From Rossellomorea marisflavi (GTDB taxonomy: Bacteria > Bacillota > Bacilli > Bacillales > Bacillaceae_B): DNA of 64,000 nt. A program made the translations under genes and the position numbers. Of the stretch, positions 22,933 to 30,815 are shown piece after piece; positions within the stretch are counted from its first letter, which is position 1, and every line of letters starts with the position of its first letter. The notes below the pieces were generated by a model. That model had not been told where the DNA came from and did no database searches. It was given only the letters and a program-made list of their open reading frames with translations. Location: the NCBI RefSeq assembly GCF_001274775.1, contig NZ_LGUE01000005.1, positions 230,344 to 294,343 of the forward strand, written 5' to 3'.

Positions 22933-23296
22933 GGGGACGTTACGGATTCGACAGGGATAGTTCGAGCTTGGGTTGCGAGCCGTAGGGATCGTCTACGTTA
23001 AAACGTCAAAGCCAATAATAACTGGCAAAACTAACAATAACCTAGCTCTAGCTGCGTAATAGCGCTTTAGCTGTTCCTCCCTCCATCGCCTATGTGGTAG
23101 GGTAAGGGACTCACTCTTAGTAGGCTACGCCGGAGTCCACCGTCTGAGGACAAAGGAAGAGATTAACCAGACTAGCTGCACGGACGCCAGTCGGTAGGCA
23201 TAAGCTGCAGCGAAACCGCGAATATATCGACTACGCTCGTAGACGCACAAGTGCCGTTATTTCTGGACGAGGGTTCGACTCCCTCCGTCTCCACCA
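22933..23296 (+). ncRNA. ssrA: tmRNA (SsrA)
   Basis: The alanyl-tRNA-like 5' arm GGGGACGTTACGGATTCGAC and the 3' arm GGTTCGACTCCCTCCGTCTC, followed by CCA (ends 23296), are both present. The tag frame starts at GGC 23024 and reads GKTNNNLALAA, stop TAA at 23057-23059, so tagged proteins carry A-GKTNNNLALAA, ending in the LAA-type degron read by ClpXP. Pseudoknot-rich sequence fills the rest. Position after smpB is the normal Bacillus order. Confidence 0.97.
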
Positions 23297-23321
23297 AATA
23301 CATATTTGGTGGTTTTATTTT
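23291..23321 (+). terminator. terminator of ssrA
   Basis: CCACCAAAT-ACAT-ATTTGGTGG followed by TTTTATTTT; the 5' arm begins inside the tmRNA 3' end. Confidence 0.8.
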
Positions 23322-23339
23322 GCCTTAAATAAATGATAC

Positions 23340-23375
23340 AAGCCATCCCGGTTTTGCCCAGGGATGGCTTTTTTA
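23340..23375. terminator. terminator serving the minus-strand small gene
   Basis: AAGCCATCCC and GGGATGGCTT pair around GGTTTTGCCCA, followed by T6 on the plus strand. On the minus strand fewer Ts follow. It sits five bases beyond the end of the small minus-strand gene. Confidence 0.75.
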
Positions 23376-23379
23376 GTAT

Positions 23380-23523
23380 TCAGAGGTTGTCCGTGTTGAT
23401 ACGAGGGACTCGTGATTCCACCTCGGCTCTGGCCTTCGCATTTTCATTGTTCCGGTCGTGTTGGACTTGTCTTTCCTTATCCGATACAGAACGGTTTTCT
23501 GATTTGCCCTTTTCATCCTTCAC
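23380..23523 (-). CDS. small charged hypothetical protein (47 aa)
   Basis: A 47-residue, very hydrophilic protein (VKDEKGKSENRSVSDKER... ending RVPRINTDNL) rich in Lys, Arg, Glu, Asp and Asn with no hydrophobic core, so probably disordered. The GTG start follows AGAGGGGGTGATAG at good spacing and a terminator-like hairpin lies at its end. It is reminiscent of the many short unannotated Bacillus proteins; function unknown. A longer in-frame version (to 23721) is less likely since its N-terminus has no RBS. Confidence 0.6.
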   Translation of the reverse strand: MKDEKGKSENRSVSDKERQVQHDRNNENAKARAEVESRVPRINTDNL

Positions 23524-23760
23524 TCTATCACCCCCTCTTGCTAATATGCACCATGAATGAGGGCTTGAAACATACAAAAAGGACTTGCCGAAACAAGTCC
23601 TCAATATTCCTGAGTCGTATGAGAAATCTTGAAAATGAGCTACTAGGGTATTGGTGAGCTCTTTTGTATGTAATAATATGTAAAAGAGGTGATGGGAGTT
23701 TATTACACAGAAATAATCCATCCATCCATATTAAGCAACATATCGGTTGAAGGAGGACAT

Positions 23761-24291
23761 ATGAATTCCACATTTTTTTTACTCTCGGGAAAGCCGAGAA
23801 TAGGCAAATCAACGTTGATCAAACAAATCATTCATGAAATCGGCGTCGATCGTTGTGGAGGATTCTATACGGAAGAAGTAACCAACTTCGATGATCGGAT
23901 AGGTTTCCGGTGTGTATCGATGGATGGAGAAAGTGTAGACATTGCCAACGTAGAAAGCTGCAGCGCAACCAGGGTTGGAAGGTATGGTGTTAATGTAGAG
24001 GAGTTTGATCTGTTTGCCAAAGATATTTTACAAGGGGCGCTTCGTACCAAGGACATCATCGTGATTGATGAGATCGGGTATATGCAGATGTTCTCTCATT
24101 CATTTAAGAAAAACGTTCAAGACATTTTTTCAGGAAACAAGGTGGTACTTGGGACGATTCCTTTAAACCGTCATCCTGAAATGAATATCATAAACAATCT
24201 TAAAGAAGCAAACATCATAACGGTAGATGAACTCAGTCGGGACAAGATCGCAGAATGGTTAGTGAGAGAAGTGTTGAACGTTATAGATTGA
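23761..24291 (+). CDS. THEP1-like nucleoside-triphosphatase
   Basis: A 176-residue P-loop protein of the NTPase_1/THEP1 family, which hydrolyses NTPs in vitro but has no settled role. Walker A is SGKPRIGKST (residues about 8-17), followed by the family's GFYTEEV; Walker B is DIIVIDEIGYMQMFS. The start is ATG 23761 after AAGGAGGACAT. It is followed by an aminopeptidase and a kinase-like gene in the same direction. GC content is lower than in the glycolytic block, hinting at a different origin. Confidence 0.82.
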   Translation: MNSTFFLLSGKPRIGKSTLIKQIIHEIGVDRCGGFYTEEVTNFDDRIGFRCVSMDGESVDIANVESCSATRVGRYGVNVEEFDLFAKDILQGALRTKDIIVIDEIGYMQMFSHSFKKNVQDIFSGNKVVLGTIPLNRHPEMNIINNLKEANIITVDELSRDKIAEWLVREVLNVID

Positions 24292-24386
24292 AATGATTAC
24301 GAAGAGCTGACGCACGCCAAGATCGGTGCTATGCAGGTCAGGAGTCTTTAGCAAAACGATGCAGAACAGTATAGGGGAGATCGTAA

Positions 24387-25622
24387 ATGGTTAAAGGGAT
24401 TATAAGCGACCCACAATTGAAAAAGTACGCAGAACTTGCTGTAAGAGCCGGTGTGAATCTCCAAAAGGATCAGTTATTGATTATTCATAGTGATATCCAA
24501 CATGCTGGGTTTGCTCGTCTGATCCAAACGGCAGCCTACGAGGCAGGTGCCTCGAATGTAGTGATTGATTGGAAGGATGAACAGTCGTCCAAAGAATTTT
24601 ACATACATGCAGCAGATCGTTTCATCGATCACATTCCCGATTGGCAGGCTGCGCGTTTTAAAGAATGGAATGATGAAGGGGCTGCTTACATTCATATTAT
24701 TTCTGATAATGTCTTGGAAGACGTTTCTGCTGAAAGGATTCAACGTTTCCAAAAAGCGTCTCGTACAAAATTGAAGGATTATTACAGCAAAGTCAGATCC
24801 CATAAGGTCCGGTGGTGTCTTATAGCTGTCCCGTGCGTTGATTGGGCAGCCAAAGTATTCCCCAACCTGAGTAAAGAAGAAGCTTTACAATCATTATGGG
24901 AATTGATTGTAAGTGGAGCTAGGGCAGACGGGGAGAGTCCCATTGATGATTGGAGAGAACACCACAGAGCCTTCGAGTCTCGAAAAAAATTCCTGAACGA
25001 GAGCCGATTTGAAGCGCTGCATTTTACAAATAAACGTGGAACTGATTTAGTAGTGGGTCTAGCCAAAAATCATCTTTTTATCGGTGGGGCTGTCACAGAT
25101 GAACAAGGCATCCCTTTCTTTCCGAACATCCCTACAGAAGAAATATTTACTGCTCCACACAAAAACAGGGTGAATGGCAAACTGGTAGGGACTAAACCTC
25201 TTATCTATGGTGGGAATATCATAGAAGACTTTCATCTGATTTTTACAGAAGGCCGAATTACCGACTATTATGCCGCGAATGGACAAGAAGCGTTGCAACA
25301 TCTCATCGAAACGGATGAAGGCTCACATTATCTAGGGGAAATCGCGTTGGTTTCGACTAAAGTACCTCTTGCTCAGGCTAATACGCTCTTTTACAAGACC
25401 CTGTTTGATGAAAATACGGCCTGTCATATCGGAATCGGGGATGCATCTCCCTCCACGATCATAGATGGCCTTCACAAATCTGAGCATGAATTAAAGGATG
25501 CGGGTCTGAATAGCTCTCTCTTGTCCGTCAATGTGACCTTTGGAGCTGACGATATGAACGTAGTGGGAGTGAAAGAAGGAAGGGAAATCCCAGTAATGGA
25601 GGGTGGTAAGTTTAACTTCTAG
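24387..25622 (+). CDS. M29-family metallo-aminopeptidase
   Basis: A 411-residue cytoplasmic aminopeptidase of the M29 (AmpS/PepS/thermophilic aminopeptidase) family, which removes N-terminal residues using a two-metal centre. Family regions visible: AELAVRAGVNLQKDQLL at the N-terminus, the middle GRADGESPIDDW-like linker, metal-ligand areas FPNIPTEEIFTAPHK and LGEIALVST, and CHIGIGDASPSTI. Full family length. AGGGGAGATC RBS. Paralogues of this family are common in Bacillus, so the specific member is not assigned. Confidence 0.9.
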   Translation: MVKGIISDPQLKKYAELAVRAGVNLQKDQLLIIHSDIQHAGFARLIQTAAYEAGASNVVIDWKDEQSSKEFYIHAADRFIDHIPDWQAARFKEWNDEGAAYIHIISDNVLEDVSAERIQRFQKASRTKLKDYYSKVRSHKVRWCLIAVPCVDWAAKVFPNLSKEEALQSLWELIVSGARADGESPIDDWREHHRAFESRKKFLNESRFEALHFTNKRGTDLVVGLAKNHLFIGGAVTDEQGIPFFPNIPTEEIFTAPHKNRVNGKLVGTKPLIYGGNIIEDFHLIFTEGRITDYYAANGQEALQHLIETDEGSHYLGEIALVSTKVPLAQANTLFYKTLFDENTACHIGIGDASPSTIIDGLHKSEHELKDAGLNSSLLSVNVTFGADDMNVVGVKEGREIPVMEGGKFNF

Positions 25623-25666
25623 ATCCCTTACAACTTTAAAATATAATGTTGAAAAGGAGGCATTTA

Positions 25667-26203
25667 ATGAAAAGAAAAATCCCTAAAGTGATTGCGATTG
25701 CTGCGGTATCAGGCGGGGGAAAATCAACAATAGCCTCTTGCTTAAAGGAGAAGCTAGGAAATAGTATAGCGCTTTATTTCGATGACTATGACTTCAAAGG
25801 GCCAGAAGACATGATTGAATGGATTGAGAATGGTTGCAATCCGAATGAGTGGGATCTAACACCTCTTATTTGTGAGATACAATCGTTGCAGACTGAGCCG
25901 TTGGATACCATCATATTGGATTTTCCATTTGCCTATCTACATGATGCAAGTAGCAACCTGATTGATTTCACCGTGTTTATTGATACGCCATTAGATCTTG
26001 CGCTTGCGCGTAGAATAAGCAGAGATTTTAAACATGCTTCAGTTGAAGATATATTAGGGGATCTAGATCACTACATTTCAAGAGGAAGGCAAGGGTATCT
26101 TGCTATGTTACATACAATTAAACCAAATTCCGACCTGGTTGTAGATGGTACACTTTCTATCTCTGAGATTGCAGATATTATCACAGAACATATTGATGAA
26201 TAA
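25667..26203 (+). CDS. small kinase-like P-loop ATPase
   Basis: A 178-residue protein with a uridine-kinase-like fold start: PKVIAIAAVSGGGKSTIA (Walker A GGGKST), a DDYDF acidic pair after strand 2 and TIILDFPFAYLHD as the Walker B strand. DTPLDLALARRISRDF resembles the lid helix of phosphoribulokinase/uridine kinases. It likely phosphorylates a small metabolite; substrate unknown. ATG 25667 follows AAAGGAGGC. It sits 44 bases after the aminopeptidase, probably in the same transcript. Confidence 0.8.
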   Translation: MKRKIPKVIAIAAVSGGGKSTIASCLKEKLGNSIALYFDDYDFKGPEDMIEWIENGCNPNEWDLTPLICEIQSLQTEPLDTIILDFPFAYLHDASSNLIDFTVFIDTPLDLALARRISRDFKHASVEDILGDLDHYISRGRQGYLAMLHTIKPNSDLVVDGTLSISEIADIITEHIDE

Positions 26204-26280
26204 AGAGTTAGGCTGACCGAAACCAGGAACTCTGCCAAGGGATATGGTAGTATATAGAAAAATACGCGAGGAGGTCAACC

Positions 26281-26319
26281 ATGGCAAAATACCCCAACCT
26301 GAAAGTATTCTCCCGTTAG
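26281..26319 (+). CDS. 12-codon open frame with strong RBS (leader or remnant)
   Basis: ATG preceded by GAGGAGGTCAACC opens a frame of only 12 residues (MAKYPNLKVFSR) ending in TAG. It lies 86 bases before the CD3324-family gene. The RBS is better than that of many real genes here, so translation is plausible. It may be a leader peptide or the first codons of a lost gene. Confidence 0.4.
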   Translation: MAKYPNLKVFSR

Positions 26320-26405
26320 CAGCAAAGGCTGCCGGGAGATGGAAATGATAAATGAGCAGTCTTTGCCTTTCTTATTCCAATTCTAATAAGGAAGCAGGGG
26401 CGAAA

Positions 26406-26672
26406 ATGAGCCATAAACGGGCAAAGGATGTCCTACCGGATGAACTGATTGCCATCATTCAGGGCTATGTGGATGGTGAGTATGTATACATCCCGAGAAA
26501 AAGCGGCAGCGAGCGATCCTGGGGAGAGCAGAGCGGAGCCAGGAAGACTCTGGATGAGCGAAATAAGGAAATCTGTGAGAGGTTTAAGTGTGGGTGGAAG
26601 AAGGAGCAGCTTGCTGCTGCCTACCATCTTTCCGTGAAGAGCATTGAACGGATTGTTTATAAGAGAGAATAG
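26406..26672 (+). CDS. CD3324-family protein (small HTH-like)
   Basis: An 88-residue protein matching the CD3324 group (MSHKRAKDVLPDELIAIIQ... YIPRK... W). It has an N-terminal helical part, then ERNKEICERFKCGWKKEQLAAAYHLSVKSIERIVYK, which looks like a helix-turn-helix of the Mor/sigma type. DNA binding is inferred from this pattern only. ATG 26406 is chosen by the nearby AGGGGCG and family start; upstream in-frame codons look unrelated. Confidence 0.75.
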   Translation: MSHKRAKDVLPDELIAIIQGYVDGEYVYIPRKSGSERSWGEQSGARKTLDERNKEICERFKCGWKKEQLAAAYHLSVKSIERIVYKRE

Positions 26673-26680
26673 TCTTCATG

Positions 26681-26718
26681 AAGCGTCTGATGGTTTTTAC
26701 CGGAGGACGCTTTTTATT
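26681..26718 (+). terminator. terminator after CD3324-family gene
   Basis: AAGCGTC and GACGCTT pair around an 18-base spacer with internal CGG/CCG pairing, followed by TTTTTATTTTT. Confidence 0.7.
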
Positions 26719-26806
26719 TTTCCTCGAATATTTTATGTAGTCGTTTACGAGGGAGAGTGAGCGTGTGCTTGCCTTTACACTATAGGTATAAGAAAGGGTG
26801 ATACGT

Positions 26807-27277
26807 TTGAGCTATACGTTAAGAAAAAGGACAGACCAAGACATCCAAGAGTTCATCACGTGGAGGTATGAAGGCAACTATTCGTTCTATGATAATCCGA
26901 TTCAAGAGGAGAAGGTTAACGGATTTCTTGAGAGCGGTAATCGGGAAGGATTTTATTCGGTCATTGACCGGGAGGGGAGATTGGCAGGGAACTGTGAGTT
27001 TTTCCAGGTCGGAGATGAAACGGAGGATATCATGGGAGTTGGGATACAGATGAAGCCGGCACTGACAGGGAAGGGTGAGGGGAGGAGGTTTTTCCATTCC
27101 ATCATCGAAGAGGGAAGAAGGAAACTCGGTTATGACCATTTGGAGTTGGCTGTGGTGGACTTCAATGTCCGTGCTATCAGCGTGTATGAACGTGCGGGGT
27201 TTGTACAAAAAGGTGAATTTCAGAACAATATTAGAGGGCAGGAGTATAGGTTCATCATCATGGAAAAAGATTGGTGA
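26807..27277 (+). CDS. GNAT N-acetyltransferase
   Basis: A 156-residue acetyltransferase. The N-terminus is YTLRKRTDQDIQEFITWRY, common in Bacillus acetyltransferases acting on small molecules or peptides; motif A is MKPALTGKGEGRRFF (variant Q/RxxGxG/A) and motif B is LAVVDFNVRAISVYERAGFV. TTG 26807 is preferred to GTG 26798 because AAAGGGTG is then correctly spaced. Substrate unknown. Confidence 0.85.
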   Translation: MSYTLRKRTDQDIQEFITWRYEGNYSFYDNPIQEEKVNGFLESGNREGFYSVIDREGRLAGNCEFFQVGDETEDIMGVGIQMKPALTGKGEGRRFFHSIIEEGRRKLGYDHLELAVVDFNVRAISVYERAGFVQKGEFQNNIRGQEYRFIIMEKDW

Positions 27278-27366
27278 AATAATTTTCAATGGTACAAACC
27301 CCGACAAACCCCGCCACCCATCAACATCCTTCCCCATTTCCTGATATTCCTCCAATTAACAGTATA

Positions 27367-27395
27367 TTGAATTGAGCGAATGTTTCCATTAAGAT
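27367..27395 (+). promoter_or_regulatory. promoter of the cobalamin operon
   Basis: TTGAAT (27367-27372), 17 bases, TAAGAT (27390-27395). Start near 27402 would precede the riboswitch by a few bases. Confidence 0.65.
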
Positions 27396-27410
27396 GGAGA
27401 GGAGTATAAC

Positions 27411-27600
27411 TTCATAGGTGCATATTGGTTCAGCCTCGGGTTCGGGGCTGATTAAAAGGGAATCAGGTGTGAATCCTGAGCGGTCCGGCCACTGTAAGTG
27501 ATGAGCGATCTTTGTGAAATGCCACTGGATGTAAGAGTCCGGGAAGGCGGAAGGGAGCGATGAATCATGAGTCAGGAGACCTGCCTGTATGTGTAATGGT
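27411..27600 (+). promoter_or_regulatory. cobalamin (B12) riboswitch
   Basis: The aptamer shows TCATAGGTGCAT at P1/P2, the GGGAATCAGGTGTGAATCC block, CGGTCCGGCCACTGTAA, a peripheral stem region with GAGTCCGGGAAGGC, and the B12 box GAGTCAGGAGACCTGCC (27569-27586). These are the conserved cores of adenosylcobalamin-class switches. It is followed by an intrinsic terminator, so high B12 should shut the operon off. Confidence 0.95.
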
Positions 27601-27670
27601 GGAGCCTTCCGGTAAAAGGTGAAGCGAGGTGGATCAGTATGCATGGGGTTGGTATGTGCACGTGGATTTC

Positions 27671-27708
27671 AAAGCCTTGTTCTTCTTTCGGGAAGAGCAG
27701 GGCTTTTT
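27671..27708 (+). terminator. riboswitch-controlled intrinsic terminator
   Basis: AAAGCCTTGTTCTT pairs over 14 bp (two G-U) with AAGAGCAGGGCTTT around CTTTCGGG, then T-run. It lies 56 bases before the first gene, between aptamer and start codon, with no gene in between to terminate. Confidence 0.85.
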
Positions 27709-27763
27709 TATATACATATTATTTATCTAGTACAGGGGATAAGGGATACGGGAGGATATGTGA

Positions 27764-29860
27764 GTGAGAATACTTCAAGCAATGTTGGCAAGTGTATTGA
27801 GCGTTGTGTTGTTTTTGGGTGTGCCGGTTGCGGGGATTCCGTCTGGACACGCAGAGGCAGCGACAAGTACGGATGTTTCGCTGGCTGAGATCAATAAAAC
27901 CATTGAAGGTGCTGCGAATCACATTCTGGACAGCGGAGTAAGTAGTGAGTGGGAAGCCATAGGACTTGCGGCAGCGGGATATCCAGTGCCGGATGCCTAT
28001 TATCAGAATCATTTCAGTCAATCGGTGGATAGCCAGGTCATCAACCCATCGAGATACGCTAAGATTACCGATATTGAACGCCACGTGATTGCGGCGGCGG
28101 CAATCGGTTTGGATCCATTGTCTGTCAACGGCACAGACTTGATTGAAAAGATCTACAACAGTCATGATGTGTCACCAGGGAATGACACGATGACCCTTCA
28201 AGGGAATAACGGACCGATCTTCGCCTTGATCGCGTTGGACAGCCAACAGTTCGAGGTGCCATCAAACGCCAAGTGGACACGTCAAAAGCTGATTGATGAG
28301 CTTTTGAAGCAGCAGAATGAGGATGGAAGCTGGTCCCTCAGTGCATACATGTCGGGACCGAGCTATGATATCACGGCCATGGCCTTGATTGCTCTGGCAC
28401 CCTATACATCATCCCAGGGGAATGTGAAGAAAGCGGTAGATGGTGCGCTTTCATTCCTATCGTCAGAACAGCAATCAAGCGGAGGATTCGACGATCCATT
28501 TGTCGGGGGGACTTCAAGTGAAGCCACTTCCCAAGTCATCATTGCCCTGACGTCGAACGGGATTGATCCGACGTCAAAGGCATTCACGAAAGGATCCAAT
28601 AATCTGGTCACACACCTTCTGAGCTTCAAGTCGGAGGATGGCGGATTTATGCATGTCAGTCCAGGCAATTCCAACGGGATGGCGACCGAGCAAGCCCTGC
28701 AGGCCCTCGTCGCGTATCAGAAATTCTTAAAGGGGGAGGGGAAGCTTTATTCATTCCCTAAACCATTGGAGCCGGAACCACCGACACCCATGCCTGATCC
28801 GACCCTCACGATAAAAGGGGTAGAAGATGGCCAGATTGTCACAACACCAGAAATCACGGTCACGGCTGAGGCAAAGGATGGAGAAGGAAACGCCTTGGTA
28901 GTCGATGCGAAGTTGAATGATCAAGCCCTTGAAGGTAACAAATCGGGTGAGTTCGTCCTTTCGTTAAAAGAGGGGAAGAATGTTCTCATTGTCAGCGCAC
29001 AAGATCAGAATGAAAAAGTGGTGTCAAAGAAAGTGACGATACAGTACAAAAAAGAAGCCAAAGATGAGGATCCGCCAAAGCTGCTGGACCAGGTGACCCT
29101 AAAGCCTGTATGGAAAGATGGAAAAGGCACGATCGAGATGGATAGTATCAGCAACCTGAAGGCAGGGGGAGATATCATCATCGAGATCCCGGACGATTCG
29201 GTTACCGTCGTCTTCCCGGATGAAAGCATGAGTGTGATGGTCAATAAAGAGGCGACGCTTCACTTGGAATCATCTCAAGTGAAAATGAAGACTGAATTGA
29301 AAGGGTTCTCAAAAAAAGAAGCTGAATTCTCCATCCAGCGCATGGAAGGCATGAAGGAAGCTCTTAGTAACGTGTACGACTTTACCATCAAACAGGATGG
29401 GGAAAGCATTCATGATGTGAAAGATGCCGTAGAACTGTCCTTCGCCGTTAAGGAAGAAGAGGTGGACAGCACATCTACCGCCGTTTACTTTTATAATTCC
29501 GATACGGAAAAGTGGGACCATGTCGGAGGGGACTATGCCGATGGATGGATCAGTGTACAACCTGATCACCTGAGCACATTTGCTGTGTTCAACTCCGCAC
29601 CAACGGGAACGGAAGAGGAAGAGAAAACAAATGAACCAGAAAAAACACAGGATGACGGAAAAACGGGCTCGTCTCCAAAGGAAAACAAGAAAGACGATAC
29701 TGTTGTACCGGCAGCTAACCCTTCTTCGGGGAAAAAGCTCCCCAATACTGGCGTGAACGAATGGTATCTTCCAGTCGCGGGAGGGCTCTTTCTACTCACG
29801 GGCCTCTCGATCTATTTCTGGGGTGCACGCAAGAAGCGGAAGATGGAGATAAAAGGTTAG
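27764..29860 (+). CDS. LPXTG-anchored alpha/alpha-toroid protein, transcobalamin alpha-domain-like
   Basis: A 698-residue surface protein. The signal peptide ends near GHAEA (residue 32). Residues about 40-335 form a prenyltransferase/terpenoid-cyclase-type repeat domain with QW-like turns (NEDGSWSL, SSGGFDDPF, EDGGFMHV), the same fold as the alpha domain of transcobalamin and intrinsic factor. An Ig-like domain follows (about 345-430), then a region related to bacterial ZU5-like beta domains, a Pro/Glu/Lys linker and the sorting signal LPNTG at 659-663, TM helix and RKKRK tail. GTG start after GGGAGGATAT. Directly behind the B12 riboswitch, so I infer capture of cobalamin at the wall; binding is not proven. 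Confidence 0.88.
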   Translation: MRILQAMLASVLSVVLFLGVPVAGIPSGHAEAATSTDVSLAEINKTIEGAANHILDSGVSSEWEAIGLAAAGYPVPDAYYQNHFSQSVDSQVINPSRYAKITDIERHVIAAAAIGLDPLSVNGTDLIEKIYNSHDVSPGNDTMTLQGNNGPIFALIALDSQQFEVPSNAKWTRQKLIDELLKQQNEDGSWSLSAYMSGPSYDITAMALIALAPYTSSQGNVKKAVDGALSFLSSEQQSSGGFDDPFVGGTSSEATSQVIIALTSNGIDPTSKAFTKGSNNLVTHLLSFKSEDGGFMHVSPGNSNGMATEQALQALVAYQKFLKGEGKLYSFPKPLEPEPPTPMPDPTLTIKGVEDGQIVTTPEITVTAEAKDGEGNALVVDAKLNDQALEGNKSGEFVLSLKEGKNVLIVSAQDQNEKVVSKKVTIQYKKEAKDEDPPKLLDQVTLKPVWKDGKGTIEMDSISNLKAGGDIIIEIPDDSVTVVFPDESMSVMVNKEATLHLESSQVKMKTELKGFSKKEAEFSIQRMEGMKEALSNVYDFTIKQDGESIHDVKDAVELSFAVKEEEVDSTSTAVYFYNSDTEKWDHVGGDYADGWISVQPDHLSTFAVFNSAPTGTEEEEKTNEPEKTQDDGKTGSSPKENKKDDTVVPAANPSSGKKLPNTGVNEWYLPVAGGLFLLTGLSIYFWGARKKRKMEIKG

Positions 29861-29870
29861 GAGGAGTTCG

Positions 29871-30797
29871 ATGAAGAAGCAACGTAAGCTCATACTGTCG
29901 ATCCTGACGGTGTTCTTCCTTACTCTTGGAGTAATCGGGGTTACCTATGGTTTCTCCGGCGAAGAAGAAAAGGCACCAACAAGTAAGCAAGTGGCGGGTA
30001 GCGAAAACTCCGTCGCTTCCGTGACCGGGGATAAAGAAAAACAAAAAGATCCAAACGCTATCTCTGATGAACATTCCAAGACCGAGAACCAGGAAGAAAA
30101 GAAAGAGGAAAAAGACACAAACGAGAAATCGGACAGCACAACCACTAAAAGTACAAAAGAGGACGGCAAGGCTGATCCTCAGCAACAAGAAGAAAGAAAC
30201 GGAACAACGGAACGTCCTGAATCAGAAGGAAAGCCAGACAAACAAGAAACCTCTACATCAACGAAAGAAGCAAAAACAGCTTCAAACCAAAAAGCAGAGA
30301 GCCCAAAAGAATCCAAAGCTCCTTCCGACTCTGAACGTGCCGAATCACCACAATCTGAAAGCAAGGCACCGGCACCTCAGCCTTCCAAGAATCCTGGACC
30401 CGCTCCAAAGCCCGAAAAGGAAGAAAAGCAGGCAGCAACATCGACAGTCACCTATTCCATTGTGGCAGATAGTCAAATGGGTACGGTGCTCCCTCCGACT
30501 TCAGTCGAAATCGAGGATGGGGATACGGTCCTTGATGTACTCATCGAGGTGACACGTTCTCAAGGAATCCCCATGTCGTTCCGCGGTGGTACAGGGGCGA
30601 ATGCCTATGTAGAAGGAATCAACAACCTATTTGAGTTTGACCGGGGATCCGGCAGCGGTTGGATGTACCGGGTGAATGGGATCTTCCCTAACAGAGGGGC
30701 AGGAGTAGTCCCCCTCCAGGACGGAGATCGCATTGAGTGGCTTTACACCATCGACCTCGGAAAAGATCTCGGAGCGGAGCTGAAGCCGTTCCGCTAG
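29871..30797 (+). CDS. DUF4430 (transcobalamin C-terminal-like) surface protein
   Basis: A 308-residue exported protein. Residues 7-27 form a signal or signal-anchor helix without a lipobox. Residues about 30-190 are a disordered Lys/Glu/Ser/Pro-rich spacer, long enough to cross part of the wall. Residues about 192-308 are the DUF4430 domain: YSIVADSQMGTVLPPTSV, GSGSGWMYRVNG (262-270 area) and DGDRIEWLYTIDLGKDLG. This domain corresponds to the beta domain of transcobalamin/intrinsic factor. It starts 11 bases after the alpha-domain gene, so both halves of a transcobalamin-like binder are encoded by adjacent genes. No LPXTG: probably membrane-anchored and acts near the transporter. Confidence 0.87.
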   Translation: MKKQRKLILSILTVFFLTLGVIGVTYGFSGEEEKAPTSKQVAGSENSVASVTGDKEKQKDPNAISDEHSKTENQEEKKEEKDTNEKSDSTTTKSTKEDGKADPQQQEERNGTTERPESEGKPDKQETSTSTKEAKTASNQKAESPKESKAPSDSERAESPQSESKAPAPQPSKNPGPAPKPEKEEKQAATSTVTYSIVADSQMGTVLPPTSVEIEDGDTVLDVLIEVTRSQGIPMSFRGGTGANAYVEGINNLFEFDRGSGSGWMYRVNGIFPNRGAGVVPLQDGDRIEWLYTIDLGKDLGAELKPFR

Positions 30798-30815
30798 AAG
30801 AAAGGGGTACGCAAC

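Noticed and set aside
27619-27888. An 89-codon plus-strand frame between the riboswitch and first gene
   Set aside because: It spans the riboswitch terminator and the start of the toroid gene in another frame; no RBS.
29796-30364. Minus-strand Ser/Phe-rich frames
   Set aside because: Shadow of the Lys/Glu-rich stalk in the DUF4430 protein; the bias of that linker opens the opposite strand.
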